From Streptomyces asoensis (GTDB lineage: Bacteria; Actinomycetota; Actinomycetes; Streptomycetales; Streptomycetaceae), in NCBI RefSeq assembly GCF_013085465.1, contig NZ_CP049838.1, positions 6,510,001-6,574,000 on the forward strand: a stretch of 64,000 nucleotides of DNA, given 5' to 3'. Of the stretch, positions 52,047 through 60,448 are shown in pieces. The notes beneath the pieces were generated by a model that did not search any database, had not been told where the DNA came from, and saw only the letters and a list, made by a program, of their open reading frames with translations. Each line of letters starts with the position of its first letter. Within the stretch, counting starts at the first letter, position 1. The translations under genes and the position numbers were made by a program.

Positions 52047-53788
52047 GCCTGGTGGAAGTCACGGACCTGACAGTCGAGTTCGGCGCTCTGCGCGCCGTCG
52101 ACGGCCTCTCCTTCCGGCTGGCCGAGGGCGCCGCCCTCGGCCTCGTCGGCGAGTCCGGCTCCGGCAAGTCCACGGTCGCCTCGGCCCTCCTGGGGCTGCA
52201 CCGGGGCACGGGGGCCGCCGTCGGCGGCTCGGTACGGGTCGCCGGGACCGACGTACAGGCCGCGTCCGACGAGGAACTGCGGCGGCTGCGCGGCGGCCGG
52301 GCGGCGATGGTCTTCCAGGACCCGCTGTCCTCCCTCGACCCGTACTACGCGATCGGCGACCAGATCGCCGAGGTGTACCGCGTGCACACGCGTGTGTCGC
52401 GCCGTACGGCACGCGCGCGTGCGGTGCAGGTCCTGGAGAGGGTGGGAATTTCGGATCCGGTCCGGCGCTCCCGGTCACGGCCCCACGAGTTCAGCGGTGG
52501 TATGCGCCAGCGCGCCCTCATCGCCATGGCGCTGGCCTGCGAACCCGACCTGCTGATCGCCGACGAGCCGACGACCGCGCTCGACGTGACCGTCCAGGCC
52601 CAGATCCTCGACCTGCTGCACACTCTGCGCGAAGAGACCGGCATGGGGCTGCTGCTGGTCACGCACGACGTGGGCGTCGCGGCGGAGAGCGTCGACGAGG
52701 TGCTGGTCATGCGGCACGGCCGGCTCGTCGAGCACGGGCCCGTCGGAGCAGTTCTGGCGGCTCCCGCGCAGCCGTACACGCGCGAGCTGCTCGGAGCCGT
52801 GCCCCGGGTGGAGGCACGCCGTGCGGTCGGGGACGGGCCGCGGAAGTCGGACGTGCGTCCTGACGTACAGCGTCCTGACGTACAGCGTCCTGACGTGCAG
52901 CGTCCTGACGTGCAGCGTCCTGACGTACGGCAGCCGGACGCGGACGGGCCGCAGGCGGACGGGCGGCGTACGGCCACCGGGCCGCCGGGCGAGGTCGTGC
53001 TGGAGGCGCACGGGCTGCGCCGCGAGTTCGGGCGCGGCAAGGGGGCCTTCGCGGCCGTGGACGGCGTGTCGCTGACCGTCCACCGGGGCGAGACCCTCGG
53101 CGTCGTCGGGGAGAGCGGCAGCGGCAAGACGACGCTCGGCCGGATGCTGGTCGGGCTGCTGGAGCCGACGGCCGGCGAGGTCCGGTACGAGGGCCGGGTG
53201 TCGTCGGGGGTGCACCCGACGGTGCAGATGGTCTTCCAGGACCCCGTCTCCTCCCTCAACCCCCGCCGCAGCGTCGGCGAGTCCATCGCCGATCCGCTCC
53301 GCGCACGCGGCGTGCGGGGGAGGGACGAGGCACGCGTCAGGGGGCGCGTGACGGAACTGCTGGAGAGGGTGGGGCTCGAAGCGGCGCACTACGACCGCTA
53401 CCCGCACGAGTTCAGCGGCGGTCAGCGGCAGCGCGTGGGCATCGCGCGGGCGCTCGCGGCCGATCCGCGCGTCATCGTGTGCGACGAGCCGGTCTCCGCG
53501 CTCGACGTGACCACCCAGGCCCAGGTCGTCGCGCTGCTCGGCGAACTCCAGCGCGAACTCGGCCTCGCGCTGGTCTTCGTCGCGCATGACCTGGCCGTGG
53601 TGCGCCAGGTGAGCGACCGGGTCGCGGTGATGCGGCACGGCCGTGTCGTCGAGGAGGGGCCCGCCGACGAGGTGTACGAGTCGCCGCGGGACCCGTACAC
53701 CCGGCAGCTGCTGGCCGCCGTACCGGCGCTCGACCCCGCGGTCGCCGCCCGACGACGCGCCGAACGACGGGAGCCGGCCCTGACATGA
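52043..53788 (+). CDS. Fused double ABC ATPase (DppD-DppF type)
   Basis: A 581-residue protein with two complete ATPase domains. First: Walker A GESGSGKST near 34-42, signature FSGGM, Walker B ending DEPTTALD. Second: Walker A GESGSGKTT near 355, signature FSGGQRQRVG, DEPVSALD. They are joined by a linker bearing five RPDVQ-type repeats. It energises the two permeases. ATG 52043 overlaps the previous stop. Confidence 0.94.
   Translation: MSLVEVTDLTVEFGALRAVDGLSFRLAEGAALGLVGESGSGKSTVASALLGLHRGTGAAVGGSVRVAGTDVQAASDEELRRLRGGRAAMVFQDPLSSLDPYYAIGDQIAEVYRVHTRVSRRTARARAVQVLERVGISDPVRRSRSRPHEFSGGMRQRALIAMALACEPDLLIADEPTTALDVTVQAQILDLLHTLREETGMGLLLVTHDVGVAAESVDEVLVMRHGRLVEHGPVGAVLAAPAQPYTRELLGAVPRVEARRAVGDGPRKSDVRPDVQRPDVQRPDVQRPDVQRPDVRQPDADGPQADGRRTATGPPGEVVLEAHGLRREFGRGKGAFAAVDGVSLTVHRGETLGVVGESGSGKTTLGRMLVGLLEPTAGEVRYEGRVSSGVHPTVQMVFQDPVSSLNPRRSVGESIADPLRARGVRGRDEARVRGRVTELLERVGLEAAHYDRYPHEFSGGQRQRVGIARALAADPRVIVCDEPVSALDVTTQAQVVALLGELQRELGLALVFVAHDLAVVRQVSDRVAVMRHGRVVEEGPADEVYESPRDPYTRQLLAAVPALDPAVAARRRAERREPALT
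52856..52930 (+). repeat. Five 15-bp coding repeats in the ATPase linker
   Basis: CGTCCTGACGTACAG (or a one- or two-base variant) occurs five times in tandem at 52856, 52871, 52886, 52901 and 52916, giving five RPDVQ-like pentapeptides. Copy number is likely variable between strains. Confidence 0.95.
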
Positions 53789-53800
53789 GAACCCTGTGGC

Positions 53801-53844
53801 GCGTGTGACTGACGTTTCGCAGCGTGTGATGTGACGTTTCGCAG
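53801..53844. repeat. 22-bp direct repeat, two copies, upstream of the glycosyltransferase
   Basis: GCGTGTGACTGACGTTTCGC (53801) and CGTGTGATGTGACGTTTCGC (53823) are imperfect tandem copies ending in GCAG at 53822 and 53844. The period of 22 bp places them about two helical turns apart. They may be a regulator binding region for the polysaccharide operon. Confidence 0.5.
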
Positions 53845-53910
53845 TCGGATGATCTCCTAGCGCGATCGAACGCGACCCGCACGGGAAAGTTACGACCGTT
53901 CACCCCTTTT

Positions 53911-53944
53911 GGTGGTGCGACGGACAACCGTCCGCCGCACCACC
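53911..53944. terminator. Hairpin between ABC importer and polysaccharide locus
   Basis: A 15-bp stem with one A/C mismatch (53911-53925 with 53930-53944, loop AACC). It could end the ABC operon, or lie in the 5' UTR of the next gene. No T-run follows. Confidence 0.5.
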
Positions 53945-54016
53945 ACCTTGTCCGCATACGTTCGTCCCGCTGCGAGCCGCCGGGTCAACGGCGGCTCCCC
54001 AAACGGGAGATCGGGA

Positions 54017-55810
54017 GTGCGCGTGCGCATCGGACTGCTGACGGAGGGCGGCTATCCGTATCTGAGCGGTGACGCCGGGCTCTGGTGCGACCGGCTCGTG
54101 CGCGGGCTCGGACAGCACGAGTTCGACGTCTACGCGCTCAGCCGTGCCCAACACCAGGAGGAAGCGGGCTGGGTCGAGCTTCCGCCGCAGGTCAGCCGGA
54201 TGCGTACGGCACCGCTGTGGACGGCCGAGGACGACGGGGTCGCCTACGGCAGGCGCGCGCGCCGGCGCTTCACGGAGTCCTACGGCGAGTTGGTGACCGC
54301 GCTGTGCGAGGGGGACCCCCCGGACCCGGCAAGTCCCCCGGGGGCCGCTGCGGCCGCTCAGGCGGACCGTTTCGCCAACGCGCTGTACGGCCTCGCCGAA
54401 CTCGCCCGGGACGAGGGCGGCCTGGTGGGGGCACTCCGCTCGGAGAGTGCCGTGCGCGCCCTGGAACGTGCCTGTCGCGCGCCCGGCGCGCTGCGTACGG
54501 CGCGCGAGGCGCGCGTGCCCGAGCTGCTCGCCGTCGCCGCGCACCTCGAACGCGCTCTGCGCCCCCTCTCGCTCGACTGGTACGGGGACGAAGCGGGAGG
54601 TGACGGGGGCGAGGGCCTCGGCGCGGTCGACCTGTGCCATGCCACGTCCGGCGGTGCGGCGGCCCTGCCCGGGCTGCTGGCACGGCACTTCTTCGACGTG
54701 CCGCTGCTGGTGACCGAGTACGGGGTCCGGCTGCGGACGCACTATCTGAGCTCGGGGACGGGTCCTTCGCCCGCGGGGTCCGCGACCGCGCCGTCCGCGA
54801 CCGCGCCGTCCGCCGAGGCGGCTCCCGCCGTACGCGCCCTGGTCGCCGCCTTCCACGGCCGGCTCGCCGCCGAGGTGTACCGGCAGGCCGCGTGCGTCAC
54901 CCCCGGCAACACACACGCCCGCCGCTGGCAGGAGCGATGCGGTGCCGACCGCGCCAAACTGCGCACCGTCTACCCGGGCATGGAGGCGTCCCGCTTCGCC
55001 GAGGTGGGCGACTCCCTCGACACCGCCGATCCGCACACCCTGGTCTGGGTCGGCCGGGTGGAACCGGCGAAGGACCTGGTCTCCCTGCTGCACGCCTTCG
55101 CGGAACTGCGCCAGGAGGAACCGCGCACCCGCCTGCGGATCATCGGCGCTCCGGCCGGGGCGGAGGGGCAGGCCTACCTCGGCCACTGCAAGGTGCTGGC
55201 CGCACAGCTCTTCCCCGACGAGGCGGACGGACCGCACGCCGTCGGCGACAACCCCGTGTCCTTCGAGGAGATCGGCGGTCCGGAGGCGCCCACCCTCGCC
55301 GAGGCGTACGCGGCCGGTGCGGTGGTCGTCCTGTCCAGCGTCGTCGAGGGGTTCCCGGTCGGTCTGGTCGAGGCGATGTTCTGCGGCCGCGCGACCGTGT
55401 CGACCGATGTCGGCGCGGTGGTCGAGGTCATCGGCGGCACGGGACTGGTCGTTCCGCCGCGCAATCCGCGGGCGCTCGCGGAGGCGTGCGTGGCGCTGCT
55501 GCGCGACCCCGAACGCCGTGCGCGCCTGGGTGCGGCCGCCCGCGCCCGAGCCCTCGAACTCTTCACGGTCGAGCAGAACATCACGGCATTTCACGGCATT
55601 TACCTGGAGCTCGTCGCCCGGGCCCCGGTGCGGCGATTCCTACTCGACGACGGCGATCCCCGTCCGTTCGCCGTCCCGGCGGAGGCGTGTCTGCCGGGTC
55701 ACTGGACCGGTCCGGACGCGCGTGCCACCGCCGGGCGCGGTCCGGGCCGGGCGGCGGGACCACCGGCACGGGACACCTCGCCGATCGCTGCGACGGAGGG
55801 TGCACGATGA
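54017..55810 (+). CDS. PelF-like GT4 glycosyltransferase (DUF3492 plus Glycos_transf_1)
   Basis: A 597-residue cytoplasmic glycosyltransferase. The N-terminus (LLTEGGYPYLSGDAGLWCDR) and VPLLVTEYGVRLRTHY match the DUF3492 region of PelF, the enzyme that polymerises the Pel exopolysaccharide from UDP-sugars. The GT-B C-terminal half has VWVGRVEPAKDL and SSVVEGFPVGLVEAM (acceptor/donor Glu region). GTG 54017 has GGGAGA 6 bases upstream. The final 50 residues are Gly/Arg/Pro rich. The stop overlaps the next start (ATGA). The sugar donor is likely UDP-GlcNAc or UDP-GalNAc, by family. Confidence 0.87.
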   Translation: MRVRIGLLTEGGYPYLSGDAGLWCDRLVRGLGQHEFDVYALSRAQHQEEAGWVELPPQVSRMRTAPLWTAEDDGVAYGRRARRRFTESYGELVTALCEGDPPDPASPPGAAAAAQADRFANALYGLAELARDEGGLVGALRSESAVRALERACRAPGALRTAREARVPELLAVAAHLERALRPLSLDWYGDEAGGDGGEGLGAVDLCHATSGGAAALPGLLARHFFDVPLLVTEYGVRLRTHYLSSGTGPSPAGSATAPSATAPSAEAAPAVRALVAAFHGRLAAEVYRQAACVTPGNTHARRWQERCGADRAKLRTVYPGMEASRFAEVGDSLDTADPHTLVWVGRVEPAKDLVSLLHAFAELRQEEPRTRLRIIGAPAGAEGQAYLGHCKVLAAQLFPDEADGPHAVGDNPVSFEEIGGPEAPTLAEAYAAGAVVVLSSVVEGFPVGLVEAMFCGRATVSTDVGAVVEVIGGTGLVVPPRNPRALAEACVALLRDPERRARLGAAARARALELFTVEQNITAFHGIYLELVARAPVRRFLLDDGDPRPFAVPAEACLPGHWTGPDARATAGRGPGRAAGPPARDTSPIAATEGAR

Positions 55811-57069
55811 GCGGGCTCGACGAACTGGACCGGCCGGGAACGCCGGGAGCGCCGGGTACGCCGGAAGCGCTGGGTACGCCGGGTACGCCGGGAGTGACGG
55901 GGGCGGCGGAGGCGCCGGGGAGTTTCGGGGCGCGCGTCGACACCGGCGCCGAGGGGCGCAAACCGGCCGCTCCCCGCCGTGGTGCCGCGGACCCGGTGAA
56001 AGCCCTGATGCACCGTCATCGTGAGCTGTGCGAACGTGCCGTCGACCCGCTGGAGATCGCGGCGGGCCTGGAGGCCCACGGGGTCACCGACCGCACCGCG
56101 GCACGCTTCCGGCACCGGGACGTCTTCTCCCTCGCGGAGGAGATGTACGCCCGCGTCCCCCGCGACGGCGACGCGCCCCCGCCCACGACGGTGACGGCGG
56201 CCCCGCCGCCCCGCCTGGACCGGGCACTGCTCACCCTGCTGCCGGGCGTCCTGTGCGCCGCCGCCGTGACCGGTGTGCGCCTCACCCACGGGCGCACGTG
56301 TCTGCTCGTCGCCGCGGCGGGCGTCCTCGCCGTCGCTCTCGCCCTGCGTGCGGTACTGCGCCGGGGGCCGCTGAGCCCACACCGTGGCGCCCACCCGGGC
56401 CCGCACCGGACGGGTGCCTGGACCTGCTGGCTCCTCGGCTACGCGGCCCTCGGCGACAGCCTCCTGCGCGCCGCCGTCGCCGGGGGCCCCGACGGCCTGC
56501 CCGACGGGACACCAGGCGGCCCCTGGCCCTTCGCCGCCGCCCCGCTGCTGACCCTCATCCTGGCCTGCGCGCCCGCCGCCTGGAGCGCCCACCTTCTCGC
56601 CGTACGCGCCCGGCGCCGACTGGACACCAGCCGTGGCCTGGAGGAGTTCGCCGCCTCCGTGCAGCCGCTGCTGCTCGGCACCTTCGCCCTGTTCCTGTGC
56701 GCGCTGGCCGCGCTGACCCCGCTGTGCGCCGCGGTCCTGGGCGAGCCGGCCGACTACGGCCACACCCTCACCCTGGGCGCGCTCCTCTTCCTCGCCCGTC
56801 TCCTCACCGTGCACGGCTTCACCCACGCCCCGGCGGTCGTCCTCGGAGCCGTCGGCACGGCGGAGGCACTCGCCCCGGCCACGGTCTTCGCGGGCCGGCT
56901 TCCCGGCTGCGGCTTCCTGGGCACCCCCGTGGAGGGCCTGGTGGCCGCCTGGGGCCCGGCCGGTGTCCCGTCCCTCGTCTGCGGAGCCGCCGCGCTGACT
57001 CTGCTGTTCCACGCGACCCGCACGCTGACCAGGGCATCGGCCCACGCCCGAACGGACCAGCCGTGCTGA
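55807..57069 (+). CDS. Multi-TM membrane protein of the polysaccharide locus
   Basis: A 420-residue protein: a Gly/Thr/Pro-rich N-terminal tail with tandem GTPG repeats (residues 8-35), a short helical segment (VKALMHRHRELCERAVDPLE), then about eight hydrophobic helices from 138 on. No clear family. By position it could fill the export/PelG-like role of the neighbouring GT, but it has fewer helices than the 12 of PelG. ATG 55807 overlaps the GT stop. Confidence 0.8.
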   Translation: MSGLDELDRPGTPGAPGTPEALGTPGTPGVTGAAEAPGSFGARVDTGAEGRKPAAPRRGAADPVKALMHRHRELCERAVDPLEIAAGLEAHGVTDRTAARFRHRDVFSLAEEMYARVPRDGDAPPPTTVTAAPPPRLDRALLTLLPGVLCAAAVTGVRLTHGRTCLLVAAAGVLAVALALRAVLRRGPLSPHRGAHPGPHRTGAWTCWLLGYAALGDSLLRAAVAGGPDGLPDGTPGGPWPFAAAPLLTLILACAPAAWSAHLLAVRARRRLDTSRGLEEFAASVQPLLLGTFALFLCALAALTPLCAAVLGEPADYGHTLTLGALLFLARLLTVHGFTHAPAVVLGAVGTAEALAPATVFAGRLPGCGFLGTPVEGLVAAWGPAGVPSLVCGAAALTLLFHATRTLTRASAHARTDQPC

Positions 57070-57256
57070 ACGGACCAGTGGTGCCGACCCGAGCCCGCCC
57101 CCGCACCCGCCCGCCCCTCCGACGCCTGCCGTCGGCGTCTCGGCCCACGCGCGCGGCGCCGTCCCCACCGCGCCCGGACCACGCGACGCACGCGTTCCTC
57201 CACCCAGCCGCAGCCCACCGCAACACGCTTGGCAACACGCTTGAAGGAGAGACCAG

Positions 57257-57412
57257 ATGACCACCTCCCGATCCGGAGCGACCGGAGATACCGGGGCCCC
57301 CGCGGTCACAGGCGCCCCCGCGGTCGCAGGAGCAGCCGGAGGGCACGCCGCGACCGGAGCCCCCGCGACCCCGGCCACAGCCACGGCGCACACCCCGGGA
57401 GCCGCACGATGA
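57257..57412 (+). CDS. Tiny Ala/Thr/Gly-rich ORF inside the polysaccharide operon
   Basis: A 51-residue ORF (starts MTTSRSGATGDTGAPAVTGA). ATG 57257 has AAGGAGA at good spacing and the stop TGA (57410-57412) overlaps the ATG of the epimerase, so translational coupling is likely. It has only small residues and no hydrophobic segment. It may exist mainly to couple translation. The preceding 190 bp also read as a 65-residue Pro/Arg-rich frame from GTG 57063, which I doubt. Confidence 0.5.
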   Translation: MTTSRSGATGDTGAPAVTGAPAVAGAAGGHAATGAPATPATATAHTPGAAR

Positions 57413-58371
57413 GGGTCCTGCTGATCGGAGCCAACGGCTACCTCGGTCGTTTCGTCGCCGACCGTCTGCTCGCCGACCCGGCCGTCCAGCTCACCGCGCT
57501 CGGCCGCGGCGACGACGCCGATGTCCGCTTCGACCTCGCGTCCGGCAGCCCCGGCGCGCTCACCCGCTTCCTCGACGCGGTCCACCCCCAGGTCGTCGTC
57601 AACTGCGCGGGCACCACCCGGGGCGGCGCCCGCGAACTCACCCGGCACAACACCGTCGCCGTCGCCACCGTCTGTGAGGCACTGCGGCGCAGCGGCTGCG
57701 GCGCCCGTCTGGTGCAGATCGGCTGCGGCGCCGAGTACGGTCCGAGCCAGCCCGGCTCCTCGACGGCCGAGGACGCCGTGCCGCGCCCCGGCGGCCCGTA
57801 CGGCGTCAGCAAGCTCGCCGCCACCGAACTCGTCCTCGGCTCCGGTCTGGACGCCGTCGTGCTCCGGGTCTTCTCGCCCGCCGGTCCGGGCACGCCCGCC
57901 GGCTCACCGCTGGGCCGGCTCGCGGAGGCCATGCGCCGCGCCATGCAGTCCGGCGACGGCGAGCTCAAGCTCGGCGGTCTCGGCGTGCAACGCGACTTCA
58001 TCGACGTCCGGGACGTCGCTCGCGCCGTGCACGCGGCCTCGCTCTCCGCCGCGCAGGGCGTCATCAACATCGGCTCGGGCCGCGCCGTCCGCCTGCGCGA
58101 CGCCGCCGCGGTCCTCGCGCGCGTGGCCGGGTACGGCGGCGCTCTGCACGAACTCGACGGACCGCCCGGCGGCCACCTCAGGCCCGCCATCGGCCACCCC
58201 CGCCCCGAGTCCGACCATGCGGGCCCCGTCGCGTACCCGTATCCGGACGGCTGCGGCAGTTGGCAGCAGGCCGATGTGCGCACCGCCCGCGACCGGCTCG
58301 GCTGGCGGCCCCGCATCAACCTCGAGGAGTCCCTCGCCGACATCTGGATGGAGGCGGCATGTCGTATCTGA
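57409..58371 (+). CDS. NAD-dependent epimerase/dehydratase (UDP-sugar type)
   Basis: A 320-residue extended SDR protein. The Rossmann motif LLIGANGYLGRF lies at residues 4-15, the catalytic YGVSK near 134-138, and substrate features RDFIDVRDVARAV follow. It resembles UDP-sugar 4-epimerases, including PelX, which makes UDP-GalNAc for Pel. ATG 57409 is right where the conserved sequence begins, overlapping the tiny ORF. The exact sugar is not certain. Confidence 0.87.
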   Translation: MRVLLIGANGYLGRFVADRLLADPAVQLTALGRGDDADVRFDLASGSPGALTRFLDAVHPQVVVNCAGTTRGGARELTRHNTVAVATVCEALRRSGCGARLVQIGCGAEYGPSQPGSSTAEDAVPRPGGPYGVSKLAATELVLGSGLDAVVLRVFSPAGPGTPAGSPLGRLAEAMRRAMQSGDGELKLGGLGVQRDFIDVRDVARAVHAASLSAAQGVINIGSGRAVRLRDAAAVLARVAGYGGALHELDGPPGGHLRPAIGHPRPESDHAGPVAYPYPDGCGSWQQADVRTARDRLGWRPRINLEESLADIWMEAACRI

Positions 58372-59117
58372 CCGGAACCCCGGCGGGTACCGCGAGCGCC
58401 GGCACCACCGACGTCCGCACCGGATTCGGCGTCCCCGGTATCGCGCACCCCCTTCTCGCGCCGACCGAGTGGCGCGAACTCGCCCGTCCCGGAAGACCCC
58501 TGCACTGGGTCGTCCTCGACGTCGCCGACGGCCCCGGCGTCCGCCCCGACCCGCGCTGTCTGGAAGCCGCGGGCCGGCTGCGCAACGCCGGCGTCCGGGT
58601 CCTCGGGCGCCTCGACACCCGCTACGGCGCCCGTCCCTTCGCCGAGGTGATCTCCGACGCACAGCGCCACCTCGACTGGTACCAGGTCGACGGCTTCCTC
58701 CTGGACCGGTGCCCGGCCGGGCGCGCCGACCTCCCCGCGCTGCGCCGCACGGTCGGGACACTCCGCACCCTCGGCGACGCGCCCCACATCGTCCTCGGTC
58801 ACGGCACCCACCCGTACCCCGGCTACGCCGAGCACGCCGACCAGGTGGTCACCTTCTCGGGCCCCTGGAGCGACTACCGCTGGTCGCAGGTGGCCGAGTG
58901 GACCGCAGAGCACCCGCCCGAGCGCTTCTGCCACCTCGTGCACGGCGTGCCGCGCGGTCACCTCGACGAGGCGCTGCGCATCGCCCGCTGGCAGGGCGCC
59001 GCGACGATCTGGTTCACCGACGGCACCGACCGCGGCGGCCTCGGCGACCCCTGGGAGACCATGCCCGGCTACTGGGACGAACTCGTCTCGCGGATCGGAA
59101 CGGGTGTCTCGGAATGA
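58359..59117 (+). CDS. Spherulin-4-like glycoside hydrolase (GH135/Sph3 type)
   Basis: A 252-residue protein of the spherulation-specific family 4. Conserved marks are FGVPGIAHPLL at the N-terminus, VGRLDTRYG-like strand (VLGRLDTRYGARPF), DGFLLDRCPAG and VTFSGPWSDYR. The family includes Sph3 (GH135), a fungal hydrolase of galactosaminogalactan. No signal peptide is visible, so it may act inside, which is unusual. ATG 58359 overlaps the epimerase stop by 13 bases with GGAGG upstream. Confidence 0.87.
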   Translation: MSYLTGTPAGTASAGTTDVRTGFGVPGIAHPLLAPTEWRELARPGRPLHWVVLDVADGPGVRPDPRCLEAAGRLRNAGVRVLGRLDTRYGARPFAEVISDAQRHLDWYQVDGFLLDRCPAGRADLPALRRTVGTLRTLGDAPHIVLGHGTHPYPGYAEHADQVVTFSGPWSDYRWSQVAEWTAEHPPERFCHLVHGVPRGHLDEALRIARWQGAATIWFTDGTDRGGLGDPWETMPGYWDELVSRIGTGVSE

Positions 59118-59180
59118 AGAAGGCCATGACAGTGTTACGGGGAGAACAACTGTAGTGATCGACCGACCAACGGAGTCCCC

Positions 59181-60359
59181 GTGTCGCTGCCACCCCTGGT
59201 CGAGCCAGCCTCTGAGCTCACCGTAGACGAGGTTCGCAGGTACTCCCGCCACCTGATCATCCCCGATGTCGGGATGGACGGGCAGAAGCGGCTGAAGAAC
59301 GCCAAGGTGCTCTGTGTGGGCGCCGGCGGCCTGGGCTCGCCGGCGCTGATGTACCTGGCCGCGGCGGGCGTGGGAACGCTCGGCATCGTGGAGTTCGACG
59401 AGGTCGACGAGTCGAACCTCCAGCGGCAGATCATCCACAGCCAGGCCGACATCGGCCGCTCCAAGGCCGAGTCCGCCCGCGACTCCGTCCTCGGCATCAA
59501 CCCGTACGTGAACGTGGTCCTGCACGAAGAGCGGCTCGAGGCCGACAACGTGATGGACATCTTCAGCCAGTACGACCTGATCGTCGACGGCACGGACAAC
59601 TTCGCGACCCGCTACCTGGTCAACGACGCGTGCGTGCTGCTGAACAAGCCGTACGTATGGGGCTCGATCTACCGTTTCGACGGCCAGGCGTCCGTCTTCT
59701 GGTCCGAGCACGGTCCCTGCTACCGCTGCCTCTACCCGGAGCCCCCGCCGCCGGGCATGGTCCCCTCCTGCGCCGAGGGCGGCGTGCTGGGCGTGCTGTG
59801 CGCGTCGATCGGCTCCATCCAGGTCAACGAGGCGATCAAGCTCCTCGCGGGCATCGGCGAGCCGCTGGTCGGCCGTCTGATGATCTACGACGCCCTGGAG
59901 ATGCAGTACCGCCAGGTCAAGGTCCGCAAGGACCCCGACTGCGCGGTCTGCGGCGAGAACCCGACCGTCACCGAGCTCATCGACTACGAGGCCTTCTGCG
60001 GCGTCGTCTCCGAGGAGGCTCAGGCGGCGGCGGCCGGCTCGACGATCACTCCCAAGCAGCTCAAGGAGTGGATCGACGACGGCGAGAACATCGAGATCAT
60101 CGATGTCCGCGAGCAGAACGAGTACGAGATCGTCTCCATCCCGGGCGCCAAGCTGATCCCGAAGAACGAGTTCCTGCTGGGCACCGCCCTGGAGGGCCTG
60201 CCGCAGGACAAGAAGATCGTTCTGCACTGCAAGACGGGTGTCCGCAGTGCGGAAGTCCTCGCGGTGCTGAAGTCCGCGGGCTTCTCGGACGCCGTGCACG
60301 TCGGCGGCGGCGTGATCGGCTGGGTCAACCAGATCGAGCCGAGCAAGCCGATCTACTGA
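59181..60359 (+). CDS. moeZ: Adenylyltransferase/sulfurtransferase MoeZ
   Basis: A 392-residue E1-like protein with a C-terminal rhodanese domain. The ATP motif GAGGLGSPALMYLAAAGVG is at about 49-67, zinc Cys pairs CYRC and CAVC are present, and the rhodanese active site is HCKTGVRS. MoeZ adenylates and sulfurates carrier proteins such as MoaD, ThiS-like and CysO, feeding Moco and cysteine synthesis. GTG 59181. In M. tuberculosis it is close to the DUF3152 gene. Confidence 0.95.
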   Translation: MSLPPLVEPASELTVDEVRRYSRHLIIPDVGMDGQKRLKNAKVLCVGAGGLGSPALMYLAAAGVGTLGIVEFDEVDESNLQRQIIHSQADIGRSKAESARDSVLGINPYVNVVLHEERLEADNVMDIFSQYDLIVDGTDNFATRYLVNDACVLLNKPYVWGSIYRFDGQASVFWSEHGPCYRCLYPEPPPPGMVPSCAEGGVLGVLCASIGSIQVNEAIKLLAGIGEPLVGRLMIYDALEMQYRQVKVRKDPDCAVCGENPTVTELIDYEAFCGVVSEEAQAAAAGSTITPKQLKEWIDDGENIEIIDVREQNEYEIVSIPGAKLIPKNEFLLGTALEGLPQDKKIVLHCKTGVRSAEVLAVLKSAGFSDAVHVGGGVIGWVNQIEPSKPIY

Positions 60360-60402
60360 CCACCCGGCTGCTCCCTTCGCGCACCGGGGTACCCGGTTCG
60401 GT

Positions 60403-60445
60403 CGGCGGGGGCTTCGCGTACCACGAGTGCGCGAAGCCCCCGCCG
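60403..60445. terminator. 16-bp perfect hairpin between convergent moeZ and a peptidase gene
   Basis: Arms 60403-60418 and 60430-60445 are fully complementary around an 11-base loop. It ends 4 bases before the peptidase stop. Confidence 0.85.
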
Positions 60446-60448
60446 TCG

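Noticed and set aside
57063..57260. A 65-codon Pro/Arg-rich ORF before the tiny ORF
   Set aside because: No clear SD and a composition typical of random GC-rich sequence. It also contains a direct repeat CAACACGCTTGG that looks non-coding.
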